A stretch of 50,787 nucleotides of DNA from Minisyncoccota bacterium (GCA_018062305.1 JAGOSK010000004.1:1-50787); one strand, 5' to 3'. Counted from the first letter of the stretch, positions 16,406-24,401 are shown. Numbers and translations: made by a program. The notes: a model not told the origin generated them from the sequence alone.

Positions 16406-17224
16406 TTATACATTAAAAATCCTTCTAAAAAATGAACCTCGACTACCGGGTAGTGGACCATATCTGTTTGGAGCAGGATTACCCTTTACGGTAATAAGTA
16501 CTATAAATAGTATCAAGAGCACAACCTCAAGAATCAAAAATCCAAACTCATACACTCGTCCGAAAGATGGTAAAAACCAAACGAGAAAGAGGAAGGCTAA
16601 TCCCCCAGGAAGTCCTAGATTGTGCAATCGTCTAACAATCAACGATAGCGACATTACGGTTATAGGAGCCAAGATAACAGGTGCGAGCATAAGTAGGTAA
16701 TTGTCTGTATCTGTGGCAACGGTATCGAGTATTATTGTCCATACTTCAGGTGCAAGTCGAGCAAGAAGGAGAGCACTAAATGCAAATGTAATATATCCAA
16801 TACCAAAAAAGAATAGAAAACCGATTACAAAATCTTTTCGGCGAAGCCGACCGGCGAACAGTCCCTTATGGATGGTCTCACCATTCACATCAACAGCCTT
16901 TGAAATATTTCTCCCAAACACATTTAGTGAGTGATGTCTTTGGGCACCCACTTTGGATCCTGCATAATCTTTTCTATGCTTTGATAAAGGTGGTAAAAAG
17001 TTGTTGATTGCGGCCAAATCCTGGTGAATATCTGTATACAACTCTCTAGCATGCTCAAACGCAGTATCTATATGACCCTCCTCAAAACCAGCACGTGACA
17101 GCATTTGCTTTATGTCTCGTGGATGAACTGCCTGCTCGAGTTTTATTTTAATAAAAGATAAAAGTCCTTTTTCTGGTTTAGGATTTTGCGGGGAAATATG
17201 ATGAGAATGTTCACGTTCTGACAT
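16406..17224 (-). CDS. DUF805 family membrane protein with a soluble N-terminal region
   Basis: 272 residues. The N-terminal 75 residues are soluble and helical (FIKIKLEQAVHPRDIKQMLS). From about 95 the DUF805 pattern appears: GRLRRKDFVIGFLFFFG, several membrane helices, and VRRLHNLGLPGG in place of the usual RRLHDxGxSG. It ends with a basic tail. The molecular role of DUF805 proteins is not known. It follows the EVE gene by 18 nt and is probably in one operon with it and with the Pro/Thr-rich protein gene further upstream. Confidence 0.8.
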   Translation of the reverse strand: MSEREHSHHISPQNPKPEKGLLSFIKIKLEQAVHPRDIKQMLSRAGFEEGHIDTAFEHARELYTDIHQDLAAINNFLPPLSKHRKDYAGSKVGAQRHHSLNVFGRNISKAVDVNGETIHKGLFAGRLRRKDFVIGFLFFFGIGYITFAFSALLLARLAPEVWTIILDTVATDTDNYLLMLAPVILAPITVMSLSLIVRRLHNLGLPGGLAFLFLVWFLPSFGRVYEFGFLILEVVLLILFIVLITVKGNPAPNRYGPLPGSRGSFFRRIFNV

Positions 17225-17242
17225 AACACACTAATGATATAT

Positions 17243-17770
17243 CTATTGTCTCTTTGTGACAATATAGTTGAAGTGTATTTCTGAAACTGGTTGGATAGAT
17301 AATCTACTTCCAGTTTGCCGAACAACCATTCCATCGAGTTTTGGATCTATTTTTATCTCCGCAAGAGTAAACGGGGCCCTAATTTTTTTGACAAATGAAA
17401 AATCTACAAGCATCCATGTTGGAACAAACTCCGTACCAGTCTTTTCAGCCAATTTCTTTTTAGCTAAAGAAGTTGGATCGAAATGTTCATCTTTGGGATC
17501 AAAGGCTGACGAGTCAGCATATGGAGCACTTGAAACTTTTGCTATACCATATACACCATTTGGTTTATCTGCATTCTTTGAACTGGAATGATAAAACAAG
17601 GCGAGGTCACCTACCTGCATTTGGTCACGCATAAAATTTCGAGCTTGGAAATTTCGAACGCCTGCCCACGGAGTTTTACCTTCTCGTTTCAAATCATCGA
17701 TAGAATAGCAGTCTGCTTCAGTTTTTATGAGCCAAAACTTTTTTTCTTTTTTTGACTTTTTCTCCGTCAT
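17243..17770 (-). CDS. EVE domain protein
   Basis: 175 residues. The EVE fold is recognisable from FWLIKTEADCYSIDDLKREG, TPWAGVRNFQARNFMRDQMQVGDLALFYHSS and NGVYGIAKV. EVE domains are PUA-like modules thought to bind modified bases in DNA or RNA. The ATG (17768-17770) is one base from the stop of the upstream gene (17772-17774), so translation is probably coupled. Beyond base reading, no activity can be assigned. Confidence 0.88.
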   Translation of the reverse strand: MTEKKSKKEKKFWLIKTEADCYSIDDLKREGKTPWAGVRNFQARNFMRDQMQVGDLALFYHSSSKNADKPNGVYGIAKVSSAPYADSSAFDPKDEHFDPTSLAKKKLAEKTGTEFVPTWMLVDFSFVKKIRAPFTLAEIKIDPKLDGMVVRQTGSRLSIQPVSEIHFNYIVTKRQ

Positions 17771-17771
17771 T

Positions 17772-18986
17772 CTATTTTTCCAAAAGAGAGAAACTTACAA
17801 TACTTACTTTGTTGGCAGTGTCTATACTAGCGACAGCAATGGCAGTATATGAATACGTACCATCTAGATACTGAACGATTGCACGATCTGGACCATCAAA
17901 TGTTACATCTGTTACTTCGTAAGATGTTCTTGATTTTGGATAAGCGAGCTTGTTGATATTGTTATATATATAGGTACTAACAGCATCTCTCTGCGCTTGG
18001 TTGAAGGGTGTGATCACACGAGTTGGCTTTGTAGTCTGTGCTGGTTTTGTTGTCTTTGTTGTCGTCTGTGTCGCGACCGGCTTCACGAGTGATGGAGCGA
18101 TAGGTGGTGTAGCTACAGGGAGCTTAGTAGCGGATGTTGGGAACAGTGAATTGTTACTACTAGTATTTGTTTGGACAGGCATTGCTCCAGTTGGATTTTG
18201 AGTGGTTTCTTCTGTATTCAAGGTGCTAGGCAAATACATGTATGTGTACCAATAGTACCCTCCACCTGCTAGAAGGAGTAATACGAGAATCGCACCAATT
18301 ATCCAAGCGATGGTTCCTTTATGTTTCTTTGATGTATTTTGCTGATTATTTAAAATAGCATTCACTTCATTTCCCAATTTTGCAGCAGTTACACTTGCTG
18401 ATGGTGCAGGTGGAATACCGTTTGTATTTGAATATGAATTAGTGATGGGTGCACCGACTTTGTATCCTGAAGTTGGCATTGCATTCAGAGCTGTAGCAGT
18501 AGCTGCTGGTGTTGGTGCTGATACTGGTTTTGAAACAGGTGAAGCTGGAGGTGTATATGGCTTGAATACTGAAGGCTGAACAGGGGTTTGGACTGAGGCA
18601 GACGAAGGCGCTGGTGATACTGGCGTTGGCGGCACCGCTGTATTTTGAGCTAAATTCGGATTCATTATACGATCGAGTGCAGATGGTGAGTGTGCAGAAA
18701 ATGGAGAAGATGAAGAAGATGTAGGTAGGTTAGATGGAGCTGTTGGAGCAGTTGGCTTTACTGCACCTGATGACATAATTTCTGAAAATGTGGGATGAGT
18801 ATCCGGAGTTTGCGACCTGAATTGAGTTTGGGTTGGAGTTGGAGTTCTGTTTGTTTGAGCTACACTTGGTAGAGGATTGGAGTTTACTCGTGGAGTCGAA
18901 GCAAGTGGTTGACCAGGTTTTGGCATACCGTGAAATACTGGCTCTGAAGATTCGTTATTTGAATTTGTATTTTTTGTTGGTTCCAT
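17772..18986 (-). CDS. Pro/Thr/Ser-rich single-pass membrane protein
   Basis: 404 residues from MEPTKNTNSN. Residues 1-215 are a disordered Pro/Thr/Ser/Ala-rich cytoplasmic region, a membrane segment follows at about 221-245 (IAWIIGAILVLLLLAGGGYYW), then a Thr/Pro linker and a small folded C-terminal domain (about 320-404, with QRDAVSTYIYNNINKLA and VTFDGPDRAIVQYLDG). Start at 18986 is fixed by a promoter whose -10 box ends 9 nt upstream. First gene of a likely three- or four-gene operon with EVE and DUF805. Function unknown. Confidence 0.75.
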   Translation of the reverse strand: MEPTKNTNSNNESSEPVFHGMPKPGQPLASTPRVNSNPLPSVAQTNRTPTPTQTQFRSQTPDTHPTFSEIMSSGAVKPTAPTAPSNLPTSSSSSPFSAHSPSALDRIMNPNLAQNTAVPPTPVSPAPSSASVQTPVQPSVFKPYTPPASPVSKPVSAPTPAATATALNAMPTSGYKVGAPITNSYSNTNGIPPAPSASVTAAKLGNEVNAILNNQQNTSKKHKGTIAWIIGAILVLLLLAGGGYYWYTYMYLPSTLNTEETTQNPTGAMPVQTNTSSNNSLFPTSATKLPVATPPIAPSLVKPVATQTTTKTTKPAQTTKPTRVITPFNQAQRDAVSTYIYNNINKLAYPKSRTSYEVTDVTFDGPDRAIVQYLDGTYSYTAIAVASIDTANKVSIVSFSLLEK

Positions 18987-18995
18987 AATACAAAC

Positions 18996-19024
18996 AGTAT
19001 ACCACCACAATATCTGGTCTACAA
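18996..19024 (-). promoter_or_regulatory. Promoter giving a leaderless transcript (Pro/Thr-rich membrane protein)
   Basis: -35 TTGTAG (19019-19024), 17-bp spacer, -10 TATACT (18996-19001), 9 nt to the ATG at 18986. Confidence 0.7.
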
Positions 19025-19070
19025 TTCTATAATAAAAAAAAGGGGGGTAGCAAAGAGTCTAGAAGACGGC

Positions 19071-19664
19071 TTACAGTTTTCGTATAACCGCTTTAACGAC
19101 GGCGGCGATCTTCATATCGTACTCTGGGTAGATATTATTAAAATTTTTATTTGCAGGCTCTAGGTACGGTCTCCCTCGCTTGTCTATTCGATAATATTTC
19201 ATAGTCCAGCCACCATCTACTTCTGCAATAACAATGTCACCGACCTTAGCAGATCTAGTACCTCCACCTGCTAAAGCTCTTTCAACCAAGACCATATCAC
19301 CCTCAGCGATATGAGCTTCAATCATCGACTCACCTTTTACCTCAAGCATGTATGTTGAGTTCTTTGAATCCCCAAGTAAAAAATCTTCTATACTTGTAGC
19401 ATCGAGCATTTGTTCTTCGGCGGCTGTCGGCATACCAGCTTCAACAAGACCGAGAAGAGGTACATCTCCATGCAATCTCGCGGGAGTCAACTTCCCTTTT
19501 GAATCTTTTTCGAAAATCCCTTCTTCAACAAGTTTATTGATGAGCTTATAGACTGCATTCTTAGACTTGAAGCCGACAAGACTCATGATCTCGCTGTAGC
19601 CAGGAACTCGCTTATGCGATTTGTAAAAGTCTGTTATTTTCTTTTTGTATGAGTCGTATGGCAT
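19071..19664 (-). CDS. lexA: LexA-type SOS repressor / self-cleaving protease
   Basis: 197 residues, normal LexA length. An N-terminal winged helix (about 1-62, with FYKSHKRVPGYSEIMSLVGFKSKNAVYKLINKL) and a C-terminal S24 protease domain. The self-cleavage site A76-G77 lies in LVEAGMP, the nucleophile is S113 (GES) and the general base K156 (TMKYY), so all catalytic residues are present. LexA represses DNA-damage genes until RecA filaments trigger cleavage. It follows a 67-residue gene by 88 nt; that gene's promoter carries a palindrome resembling a LexA box, which suggests autoregulation of the pair. An inverted repeat at 19681-19693 may be a second operator. Confidence 0.93.
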   Translation of the reverse strand: MPYDSYKKKITDFYKSHKRVPGYSEIMSLVGFKSKNAVYKLINKLVEEGIFEKDSKGKLTPARLHGDVPLLGLVEAGMPTAAEEQMLDATSIEDFLLGDSKNSTYMLEVKGESMIEAHIAEGDMVLVERALAGGGTRSAKVGDIVIAEVDGGWTMKYYRIDKRGRPYLEPANKNFNNIYPEYDMKIAAVVKAVIRKL

Positions 19665-19680
19665 TTGATTTAGCGAATTT

Positions 19681-19693
19681 ATGCGTTAAGCAT
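19681..19693. promoter_or_regulatory. Small inverted repeat just upstream of lexA
   Basis: ATGC-GTTAA-GCAT, a 13-bp inverted repeat 16 nt upstream of the lexA ATG and directly beside a candidate -10 (TACAAT on the minus strand). It could be an operator; it does not match the GAAC-N4-GTTC site further upstream. Confidence 0.35.
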
Positions 19694-19752
19694 ATTGTAT
19701 CAGAATTGCAGTTGAATTTATCGCACTCACTTACAATGAATCTTACATCGGG

Positions 19753-19956
19753 CTAGAAAAGAAAGCTGGCCATTGCAAATGTTCGAGCAAGTGAAGCTTC
19801 ACTTTCAATTCGTCGAAGTTGTGAGACAAGTGATCGGTGACGAGCAGATTCTTTTTCATAAGAAATTCCTTTTACAATTTTCTGATCAATCTTTTTGTTA
19901 ATTGATCGAAGTTCTCGGTTGATTGCAAACATTAGTGACATTCTTTTCATGTTCAT
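19753..19956 (-). CDS. Small basic helical protein upstream of lexA, probably SOS-regulated
   Basis: 67 residues, basic and helical (INRELRSINKKIDQKI and RHRSLVSQLRRIESEASLARTFAMASF), with no membrane segment or signal peptide. No family recognised. Its promoter (20029-20058) has an 18-bp palindrome filling the space between -35 and -10, matching the Gram-positive LexA consensus core GAAC-N4-GTTC. It lies immediately upstream of lexA on the same strand. By position it resembles small SOS-induced effectors next to lexA (for example YneA in Bacillus), but there is no sequence resemblance, so function remains open. An alternative ATG lies two codons downstream. Confidence 0.65.
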   Translation of the reverse strand: MNMKRMSLMFAINRELRSINKKIDQKIVKGISYEKESARHRSLVSQLRRIESEASLARTFAMASFLF

Positions 19957-20028
19957 ATGATTTTTAGTTATTGTTGTTTTTTATAATTTTTGGCGCCGGT
20001 CTCTGCGTCGTGTTTTCTGTATGTTTAT

Positions 20029-20058
20029 ATTATAGGTGAACTGTAGTTCACCTGTCAA
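20029..20058 (-). promoter_or_regulatory. Promoter with a LexA-box-like palindrome between -35 and -10
   Basis: -35 TTGACA (20053-20058) and -10 TATAAT (20029-20034) are both perfect. The 18-bp spacer (20035-20052) is GGTGAACTACAGTTCACC on the minus strand, with 8-bp arms around 2 bp and containing GAAC-TACA-GTTC. A repressor bound here would fully block polymerase. Confidence 0.8.
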
Positions 20059-20112
20059 AGGTAGGCGATAGGGAAGTTGGGGATAACTCCAAAATGCTTT
20101 TATTTTATTGAT

Positions 20113-20643
20113 TTATTTCTTCTTCAAATACATCAACGTGTCATACCCATTATGGACTCTTTCTTTTGTGTCCAAGCCAAAGCCTTCCAAAAACTCTAAC
20201 ATTTCCTTTCTAACTTTCTCAGTGTCCTCATCAGTTATCTTCTCGACTTCTACAAAATTACCTAAACCTTCGACTGAATCAAAGCAAATTTCATAGCCTT
20301 TAAAGTTTGTCTTTGTTCGAACTTTCTTAACTCTAACAGCTTCTTTGTAACCCATATATAAAATTGCATCTCTCATTTGAATCGGATCTGAGATTTCTAC
20401 TTCCCTTTCAATACTATCCATCTCTTCCCCACGCTTCAGGGTAAAAAACGATTTATCTTTAGTTTGTCTTATTCTCAAATAATTAGCTCCTTCTGGAAAC
20501 AGAGTGTATTCGCCTTCATAATTTATAAAGACCATATCATCTTGAAGTACAGGATTAGTAAATACACAACCCAGTTCCTTGAGCTTATTTTGGAATGTCT
20601 CAAATTCGGCGACTCGTATTTTGATTTCGATTTCTTTGTTCAT
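20113..20643 (-). CDS. CYTH-domain protein (class IV adenylate cyclase / triphosphatase type)
   Basis: 176 residues covering one CYTH domain. The N-terminal EIEIKIRV fits the ExExK signature, followed by YLRIRQTKDKSFFTLKRG and EREVEISD, KVRTKT, and ICFDSVEGLGNFVEVEKI, all tunnel residues that bind triphosphate and metal. Members include CyaB adenylate cyclases, thiamine triphosphatases and inorganic triphosphatases; the exact substrate cannot be told. It begins 9 nt after the stop of the phosphatase gene, so the two form an operon. Confidence 0.87.
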   Translation of the reverse strand: MNKEIEIKIRVAEFETFQNKLKELGCVFTNPVLQDDMVFINYEGEYTLFPEGANYLRIRQTKDKSFFTLKRGEEMDSIEREVEISDPIQMRDAILYMGYKEAVRVKKVRTKTNFKGYEICFDSVEGLGNFVEVEKITDEDTEKVRKEMLEFLEGFGLDTKERVHNGYDTLMYLKKK

Positions 20644-20652
20644 ATTTAAATT

Positions 20653-21114
20653 TTATAAAGAATGCTCAGCGATATATCCTCTAACCAAATCTTCAATCTG
20701 TTTAAGAATAATTCGATGTTCTTCGAGTGGTGTTCCTTTTGGATCTGCCACTTCCCAGTACACTGTTTTGGTAGAGTTCCTCAGATACTCCGGAATGGTA
20801 TGCTGTTCAGCCATGACTATTATCTTGTCCGCCCATTCTACCATCGTAGGGTCGAGTTGAGTTCTCACATTCTCTGATGCGTCGAATCCTTTCTCTTTTA
20901 ATGATTCGATAACAAAATTTGCAGCAGGCAGGTCTTTGAGTAATTGACCATGTCGACTTTCACCTTCCTTGCTCAGTACCCTCGTACCGCTAGACAACAC
21001 TGTATGTTTTTTATTTTTACCATATGCATCGCCTGAGTTAGTAAGCATGTTAAAGAGTACCTCACCCATTTGACTTCGCCCTACATTTCCACGACATATA
21101 AAAAGTATGTTCAT
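20653..21114 (-). CDS. Low-molecular-weight protein-tyrosine-phosphatase-like protein
   Basis: 153 residues. The N-terminal P-loop FICRGNVGRSQM has C7-x5-R13-S14, the phosphate-binding loop of the LMW-PTP/arsenate reductase fold. An Asp-Pro (EVADPKG) near 120 fits the general acid loop of the phosphatase. It removes phosphate from protein tyrosine or reduces arsenate; the DP loop favours phosphatase. First gene of an operon with the CYTH protein, and transcribed from a promoter whose -10 ends 9 nt before the ATG. Confidence 0.83.
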   Translation of the reverse strand: MNILFICRGNVGRSQMGEVLFNMLTNSGDAYGKNKKHTVLSSGTRVLSKEGESRHGQLLKDLPAANFVIESLKEKGFDASENVRTQLDPTMVEWADKIIVMAEQHTIPEYLRNSTKTVYWEVADPKGTPLEEHRIILKQIEDLVRGYIAEHSL

Positions 21115-21123
21115 ATCAAATAA

Positions 21124-21153
21124 ATACTACCACGCCCCACACTTAAAACACAA
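21124..21153 (-). promoter_or_regulatory. Promoter giving a leaderless transcript (phosphatase-CYTH operon)
   Basis: -35 TTGTGT (21148-21153), 18-bp spacer, -10 TAGTAT (21124-21129), 9 nt to the ATG at 21114. Confidence 0.6.
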
Positions 21154-21200
21154 AAGACCCACTTTCGTGAGTCCTTTGGGTATCTTTCTCCTACTTCCGA

Positions 21201-21298
21201 AAAATAAAAATATTATGTGGGACTTGCGAGGACGACGGTCCGAGTACGAGGAATTTTCTAGCAAGAAAATATCCGTACCCACATAATATTTTTATTTT
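21201..21298 (-). ncRNA. Structured 3' element after the DEAD-box helicase gene (large branched hairpin)
   Basis: Perfect 21-bp inverted repeats (21201-21221 and 21278-21298) enclose 56 nt that can fold into two further hairpins: GTACG..ATTTTC with GAAAAT..CGTAC, and GGAC-CGTC-GTCC. On the minus strand the element begins 5 nt after the helicase stop and ends in ATTTTTATTTTT. It could be an elaborate intrinsic terminator, an mRNA-stabilising 3' end or a processed small RNA. Confidence 0.5.
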
Positions 21299-21303
21299 GA
21301 GGA

Positions 21304-23049
21304 TTAATGCCCTGGAACAAACGTCAACGCCTTCCCTACTGCGCCTGCACGTCCTGTTCGGCCGATTCGGTGAACATAGTCGTCGTAGGTCATAGGAAGT
21401 TCGTAGTTGATCACGTGAGATACACCTCGAACATCGATTCCTCGAGCAGCAACGTCAGTCGCTACAAGAATGTTCAATGCATCGCTCTTGAATGAAGCAA
21501 GTGCCTTCTGTCTCTGATAGTGATTTTTATCACCGTGGATAGAAGCTGCTTTGTGTCCGAGCTTGATGAGATCTTCTGTGAGTCGTTCTACTCCGTGCTT
21601 TGTCTGTCCGAAGATGAGAACTTTTTTGAATTCATCTTTATCAGTAAGAAGTGAATGGAGTTTATCCATTTTATTTTCACCTCGTCCGATTCGTACGACG
21701 TCCTGATCAACACTCTTTGAAGTGTCACCAGTTTTCACTGAAACAGTTATAGGATCATTGAGGAATTCATGAACAAGGTTCTGAATTTCTTTTGACATGG
21801 TCGCTGTAAAGAAAAGAGTTTGTCTTGTCTTTGGCATTTGTCCAATGATGAATCTCATTTCGTTGATGAATCCCATGTCCAACATTCGATCAGCTTCATC
21901 AAGAACCACGTTAGTGAATTTTGAGAAGTTAATATATTTTCGTTCACCAAGGTCTTTGAGTCGTCCAGGTGTACCGATTACGAAGTTGTTGAAATATTTG
22001 AGGTCCATGATCTGTTTACGAATATGAGCACCACCTACGCAACATACTGAGTATATTTTTGTATCTCGGATAAGGATAAGAAGTTCATCTTCAATTTGCA
22101 CAGCGAGTTCTCGCGTAGGTGCCATGATAAGAATTTCTTCTTTAGGATTATTGATTACTTTGTTTACTAGTGGAATAAGGAAGGCCATAGTCTTTCCTGT
22201 ACCTGTGTTTGCAATACCAATAACGTCTTTACCTTCAATAACATATGGAATAGCCTGATCCTGAATAGGACTTGGATTTACATATCCCTTGAGTGCAATT
22301 CGTTTCTTGATATCTTCTGCGATATTAAAATCGTTGAATGTATGAGTTGGCTTGTATGCAGCTGCTTTTTTAGCTTCTTCTGTAATGTGCGTAGTATCAG
22401 CGATTTTGTTGATGTACTTATTTACATCAATATACTGACCTCGTCCACCTCCTCCTCTACCACCTCGGCCGCCGGAACTATAGCCACCTCTTCCACCGCC
22501 AAATCCGCCTGATGAGTATCCTCCTCGTGAACCTCCAGATGAATAGCCTCCCCGACCGCCTGAAGAGTATGATGAGCCACCTGAAGAGTAGCCTCCACGT
22601 GATCCGCCAGATGAGTAACCACCTGAACTATATCCTGATGATGTTCGTGGTGCAGATGAATATGAAGAGCCTGATCGTGATGGAGCGCTTGTTCCATATG
22701 AAGTCTGTGAACCACTGTATGATGGTCGTGAAGATGAGTATGAAGAAGAACCTCCAGATCGTGATGGAGATGAGTAACCTCCTCGTGATGAGCTTGATGA
22801 ACCGCCACCTGATGAGTATGAAGATCCAGATGAATATCCACCACGTCCACTGTCGCGTCCGCTTGATGAATAAGAAGAACCAGATCGTGCAGATGATGCA
22901 GAGCCTGTTCTTGATGCTGAATTATTTTGTGCTTTTGGTACAAACTGCTTTGCAAATGACAGAGCGTCTGCTTTAGGAGCCGGACGGAAAGTCGGCTTTG
23001 GTCCACGTGAATTTGCTCCACGTGAAAAACTTGATTTATTATTGTTCAT
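21304..23049 (-). CDS. DEAD-box RNA helicase with an N-terminal Gly/Ser/Arg-rich tail
   Basis: 581 residues. Residues 1-205 are low complexity, built from SGGYSSGGSRGG-like and RGG units, typical of RNA-binding disordered tails. The helicase core follows: Q motif (FNDFNIAEDIKKRIALKGY, NPSPIQDQAIP), motif I ANTGTGKT, Ia PTRELAVQ, II DEAD in VLDEADRMLDMGF, III TAT, IV and V ATDVAARGIDVRG, VI HRIGRTGRAG. It unwinds RNA in ribosome assembly or decay. The disordered tail is N-terminal, whereas many bacterial homologues carry it at the C-terminus, and the protein stops soon after motif VI. The tail may drive condensate formation, which is inference. Confidence 0.94.
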   Translation of the reverse strand: MNNNKSSFSRGANSRGPKPTFRPAPKADALSFAKQFVPKAQNNSASRTGSASSARSGSSYSSSGRDSGRGGYSSGSSYSSGGGSSSSSRGGYSSPSRSGGSSSYSSSRPSYSGSQTSYGTSAPSRSGSSYSSAPRTSSGYSSGGYSSGGSRGGYSSGGSSYSSGGRGGYSSGGSRGGYSSGGFGGGRGGYSSGGRGGRGGGGRGQYIDVNKYINKIADTTHITEEAKKAAAYKPTHTFNDFNIAEDIKKRIALKGYVNPSPIQDQAIPYVIEGKDVIGIANTGTGKTMAFLIPLVNKVINNPKEEILIMAPTRELAVQIEDELLILIRDTKIYSVCCVGGAHIRKQIMDLKYFNNFVIGTPGRLKDLGERKYINFSKFTNVVLDEADRMLDMGFINEMRFIIGQMPKTRQTLFFTATMSKEIQNLVHEFLNDPITVSVKTGDTSKSVDQDVVRIGRGENKMDKLHSLLTDKDEFKKVLIFGQTKHGVERLTEDLIKLGHKAASIHGDKNHYQRQKALASFKSDALNILVATDVAARGIDVRGVSHVINYELPMTYDDYVHRIGRTGRAGAVGKALTFVPGH

Positions 23050-23430
23050 TTTTATGTAGTGTAAGGCGTAAAGTCCTCGCCTGATTACAAAACATAGGCG
23101 TCGATGGTTTAGATATATTGCGCGGAGCGCGGAATCTAAAGCTTAATAAAGTGACGCAAAGTGGCCATATAGGCCGTAGGCAAAAACTTAGATATAACTT
23201 ACCTATACAACTTACACTAGGATACAGTATTTGTCAAATAGCAATATCTGTGTTAAAAAGGAGCCTCAGTCCCCTGAGCTTGCGCTGTACTATGGTGCCA
23301 AATAGGCATCTTCGGACACGCATGGCAAAGGAGTTGAAAAGAGAATAAGAAAAGGAACAAATGTAACCCAGCACAATATGTGTTTGGGTAAAGCAACAAC
23401 AGCAACCTACAACATCTAGAAACCGACATT
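23050..23430. other. Gene-poor stretch between the helicase start and a small plus-strand gene
   Basis: 381 bp without a convincing gene. On the plus strand it holds a possible -35 (TTGTCA, 23231-23236), a hairpin CTCAG-TCCC-CTGAG (23267-23280) and an eight-codon reading frame (MAKELKRE, 23322-23348). It is probably the long leader of the gene at 23431. No tRNA or known RNA family is recognised. Confidence 0.4.
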
Positions 23431-23604
23431 ATGGCGAAGAAATCTGCAAAGAAATCAAGTGCAAAAAAAATCAATGAAGAAGCCACTACGATGCTGGATG
23501 ACCTGCTCCGGCAGCGAAAAAGTCTTCTCGTACTGTTGATCCTGGCAATCGAGGATCCCACTCCTCGCAGGAAAGGAAAGACTGGCAATAAGAAGAAGCG
23601 TTGA
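23431..23604 (+). CDS. Small lysine-rich protein (57 residues)
   Basis: 57 residues: a Lys/Ser/Ala-rich N-terminus (MAKKSAKKSSAKK), a short helix with leucines (MLDDLLRQRKSLLVLLILAIED) and a Lys/Arg-rich C-terminus (PRRKGKTGNKKKR). The two basic ends suggest nucleic-acid binding, as in small histone-like proteins; the middle could pack as a helical dimer. Support for reality comes from a strong terminator directly downstream and from codon use without the CGA bias of neighbours. No family recognised, and no Shine-Dalgarno site is visible. Confidence 0.6.
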   Translation: MAKKSAKKSSAKKINEEATTMLDDLLRQRKSLLVLLILAIEDPTPRRKGKTGNKKKR

Positions 23605-23641
23605 TCATCCCCACGACGGATTGATCCTCAAAAAACCTACG

Positions 23642-23700
23642 GCTTGCGTGTTTTATCGGAATCGAAAGAAACTGATGAAACACGTGAGCTGTTTTTTTAT
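23642..23700 (+). terminator. Terminator of the 57-residue gene
   Basis: GC-TTG-CGTGTTTTATC (23643-23657) pairs with GATGAAACACG-TG-AGC (23674-23689) with wobble positions, followed by TGTTTTTTTAT. Confidence 0.75.
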
Positions 23701-23754
23701 TTAATGTGTATCAAGTATCTAAAGGATACACATTGGATACTTGATACACATTAA
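23701..23754. repeat. Palindromic intergenic repeat, copy 4 (longest arms)
   Basis: Perfect 19-bp arms (23701-23719 and 23736-23754) around the 16-nt spacer TAAAGGATACACATTG. It lies directly after the T-run of the preceding terminator, between convergent genes. Confidence 0.9.
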
Positions 23755-23801
23755 TACATTTAAAAGATGTACAAACACATAGGACTCGTCATTTTTACCT
23801 A

Positions 23802-24401
23802 CTAAAATATCGCAAACTTCATACCCTTCCGTATTTTCATATAATCCGGAATAGTACGTTCCACTAATTTCCAAAAGTTTGGACCGTGATTAAATTCTGA
23901 CAAGTGACAAAGTTCATGCACAACCACATAGTCTATTTCTTCCGGCCGGAGCTGTGCAAGCTTGTGGCTAAAATTCAAATTCCCTCGACGCGAACAACTT
24001 CCCCATCTTGTTGAAACTTTTTTAACCCTCACATCTTTATATGTAAAATTGTAGAACTGATTAAAGTGAGTGAGACGTTCTTGTACAATGGAGAGAGTCC
24101 GAAGCTTTAATTCTTTTTCAGATAATTTTGATATGGGTTGTGATGGATTCGTGGAATCGCCGTAAAGCTCGCCACGGGTTTTCCTTATCTTTTCTTGGAG
24201 TTTTCTATACTTTTCTCTTTGCACTTCTATCCACTCTTTTTTAGTAGCGACAAAATATTCCGCTTTTTTTATAAGCAAATTTTGAAAAATAGAAGAACGC
24301 CGATATGGTACAGTCACCACACAAGAACCATCACGTTTTACGGTGAGGCTGATTCGTTTTGATCGACGGTTGATTTTAATTGTGTAGTCTGTGTCTTCCA
24401 T
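23802..24401 (-). CDS. YgjP-type metal-dependent peptidase (M48-like, DUF45)
   Basis: 199 residues. The C-terminal half carries the zinc site HELCHLSEFNHGPNFW, where the two His and Glu of HExxH and the downstream His fit the gluzincin pattern, preceded by VSTRWGSCSRRGNLNFSHKLAQL, a hallmark of the YgjP/WLM group. The N-terminal part is basic (TIKINRRSKRISLTVKRDG). Related proteins are SprT-like proteases, and E. coli YgjP has also been reported as a UTP pyrophosphatase, so the physiological substrate is uncertain. A -10 TATATT ends 9 nt before the ATG, though no clear -35 is seen. Confidence 0.88.
   Translation of the reverse strand: MEDTDYTIKINRRSKRISLTVKRDGSCVVTVPYRRSSIFQNLLIKKAEYFVATKKEWIEVQREKYRKLQEKIRKTRGELYGDSTNPSQPISKLSEKELKLRTLSIVQERLTHFNQFYNFTYKDVRVKKVSTRWGSCSRRGNLNFSHKLAQLRPEEIDYVVVHELCHLSEFNHGPNFWKLVERTIPDYMKIRKGMKFAIF

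Noticed and set aside
22422-23021. Long open frames antisense or in other frames over the N-terminus of the DEAD-box helicase
   Set aside because: They are mirror images of the Gly/Ser-rich coding repeats (His/Leu-rich or Met/Ser-rich nonsense) and lack promoters.
23118-23348. Plus-strand 76-codon open frame between helicase and the 57-residue gene
   Set aside because: Composition is not protein-like and it crosses the probable promoter and a hairpin. The last eight codons might be a leader peptide, but nothing supports that.
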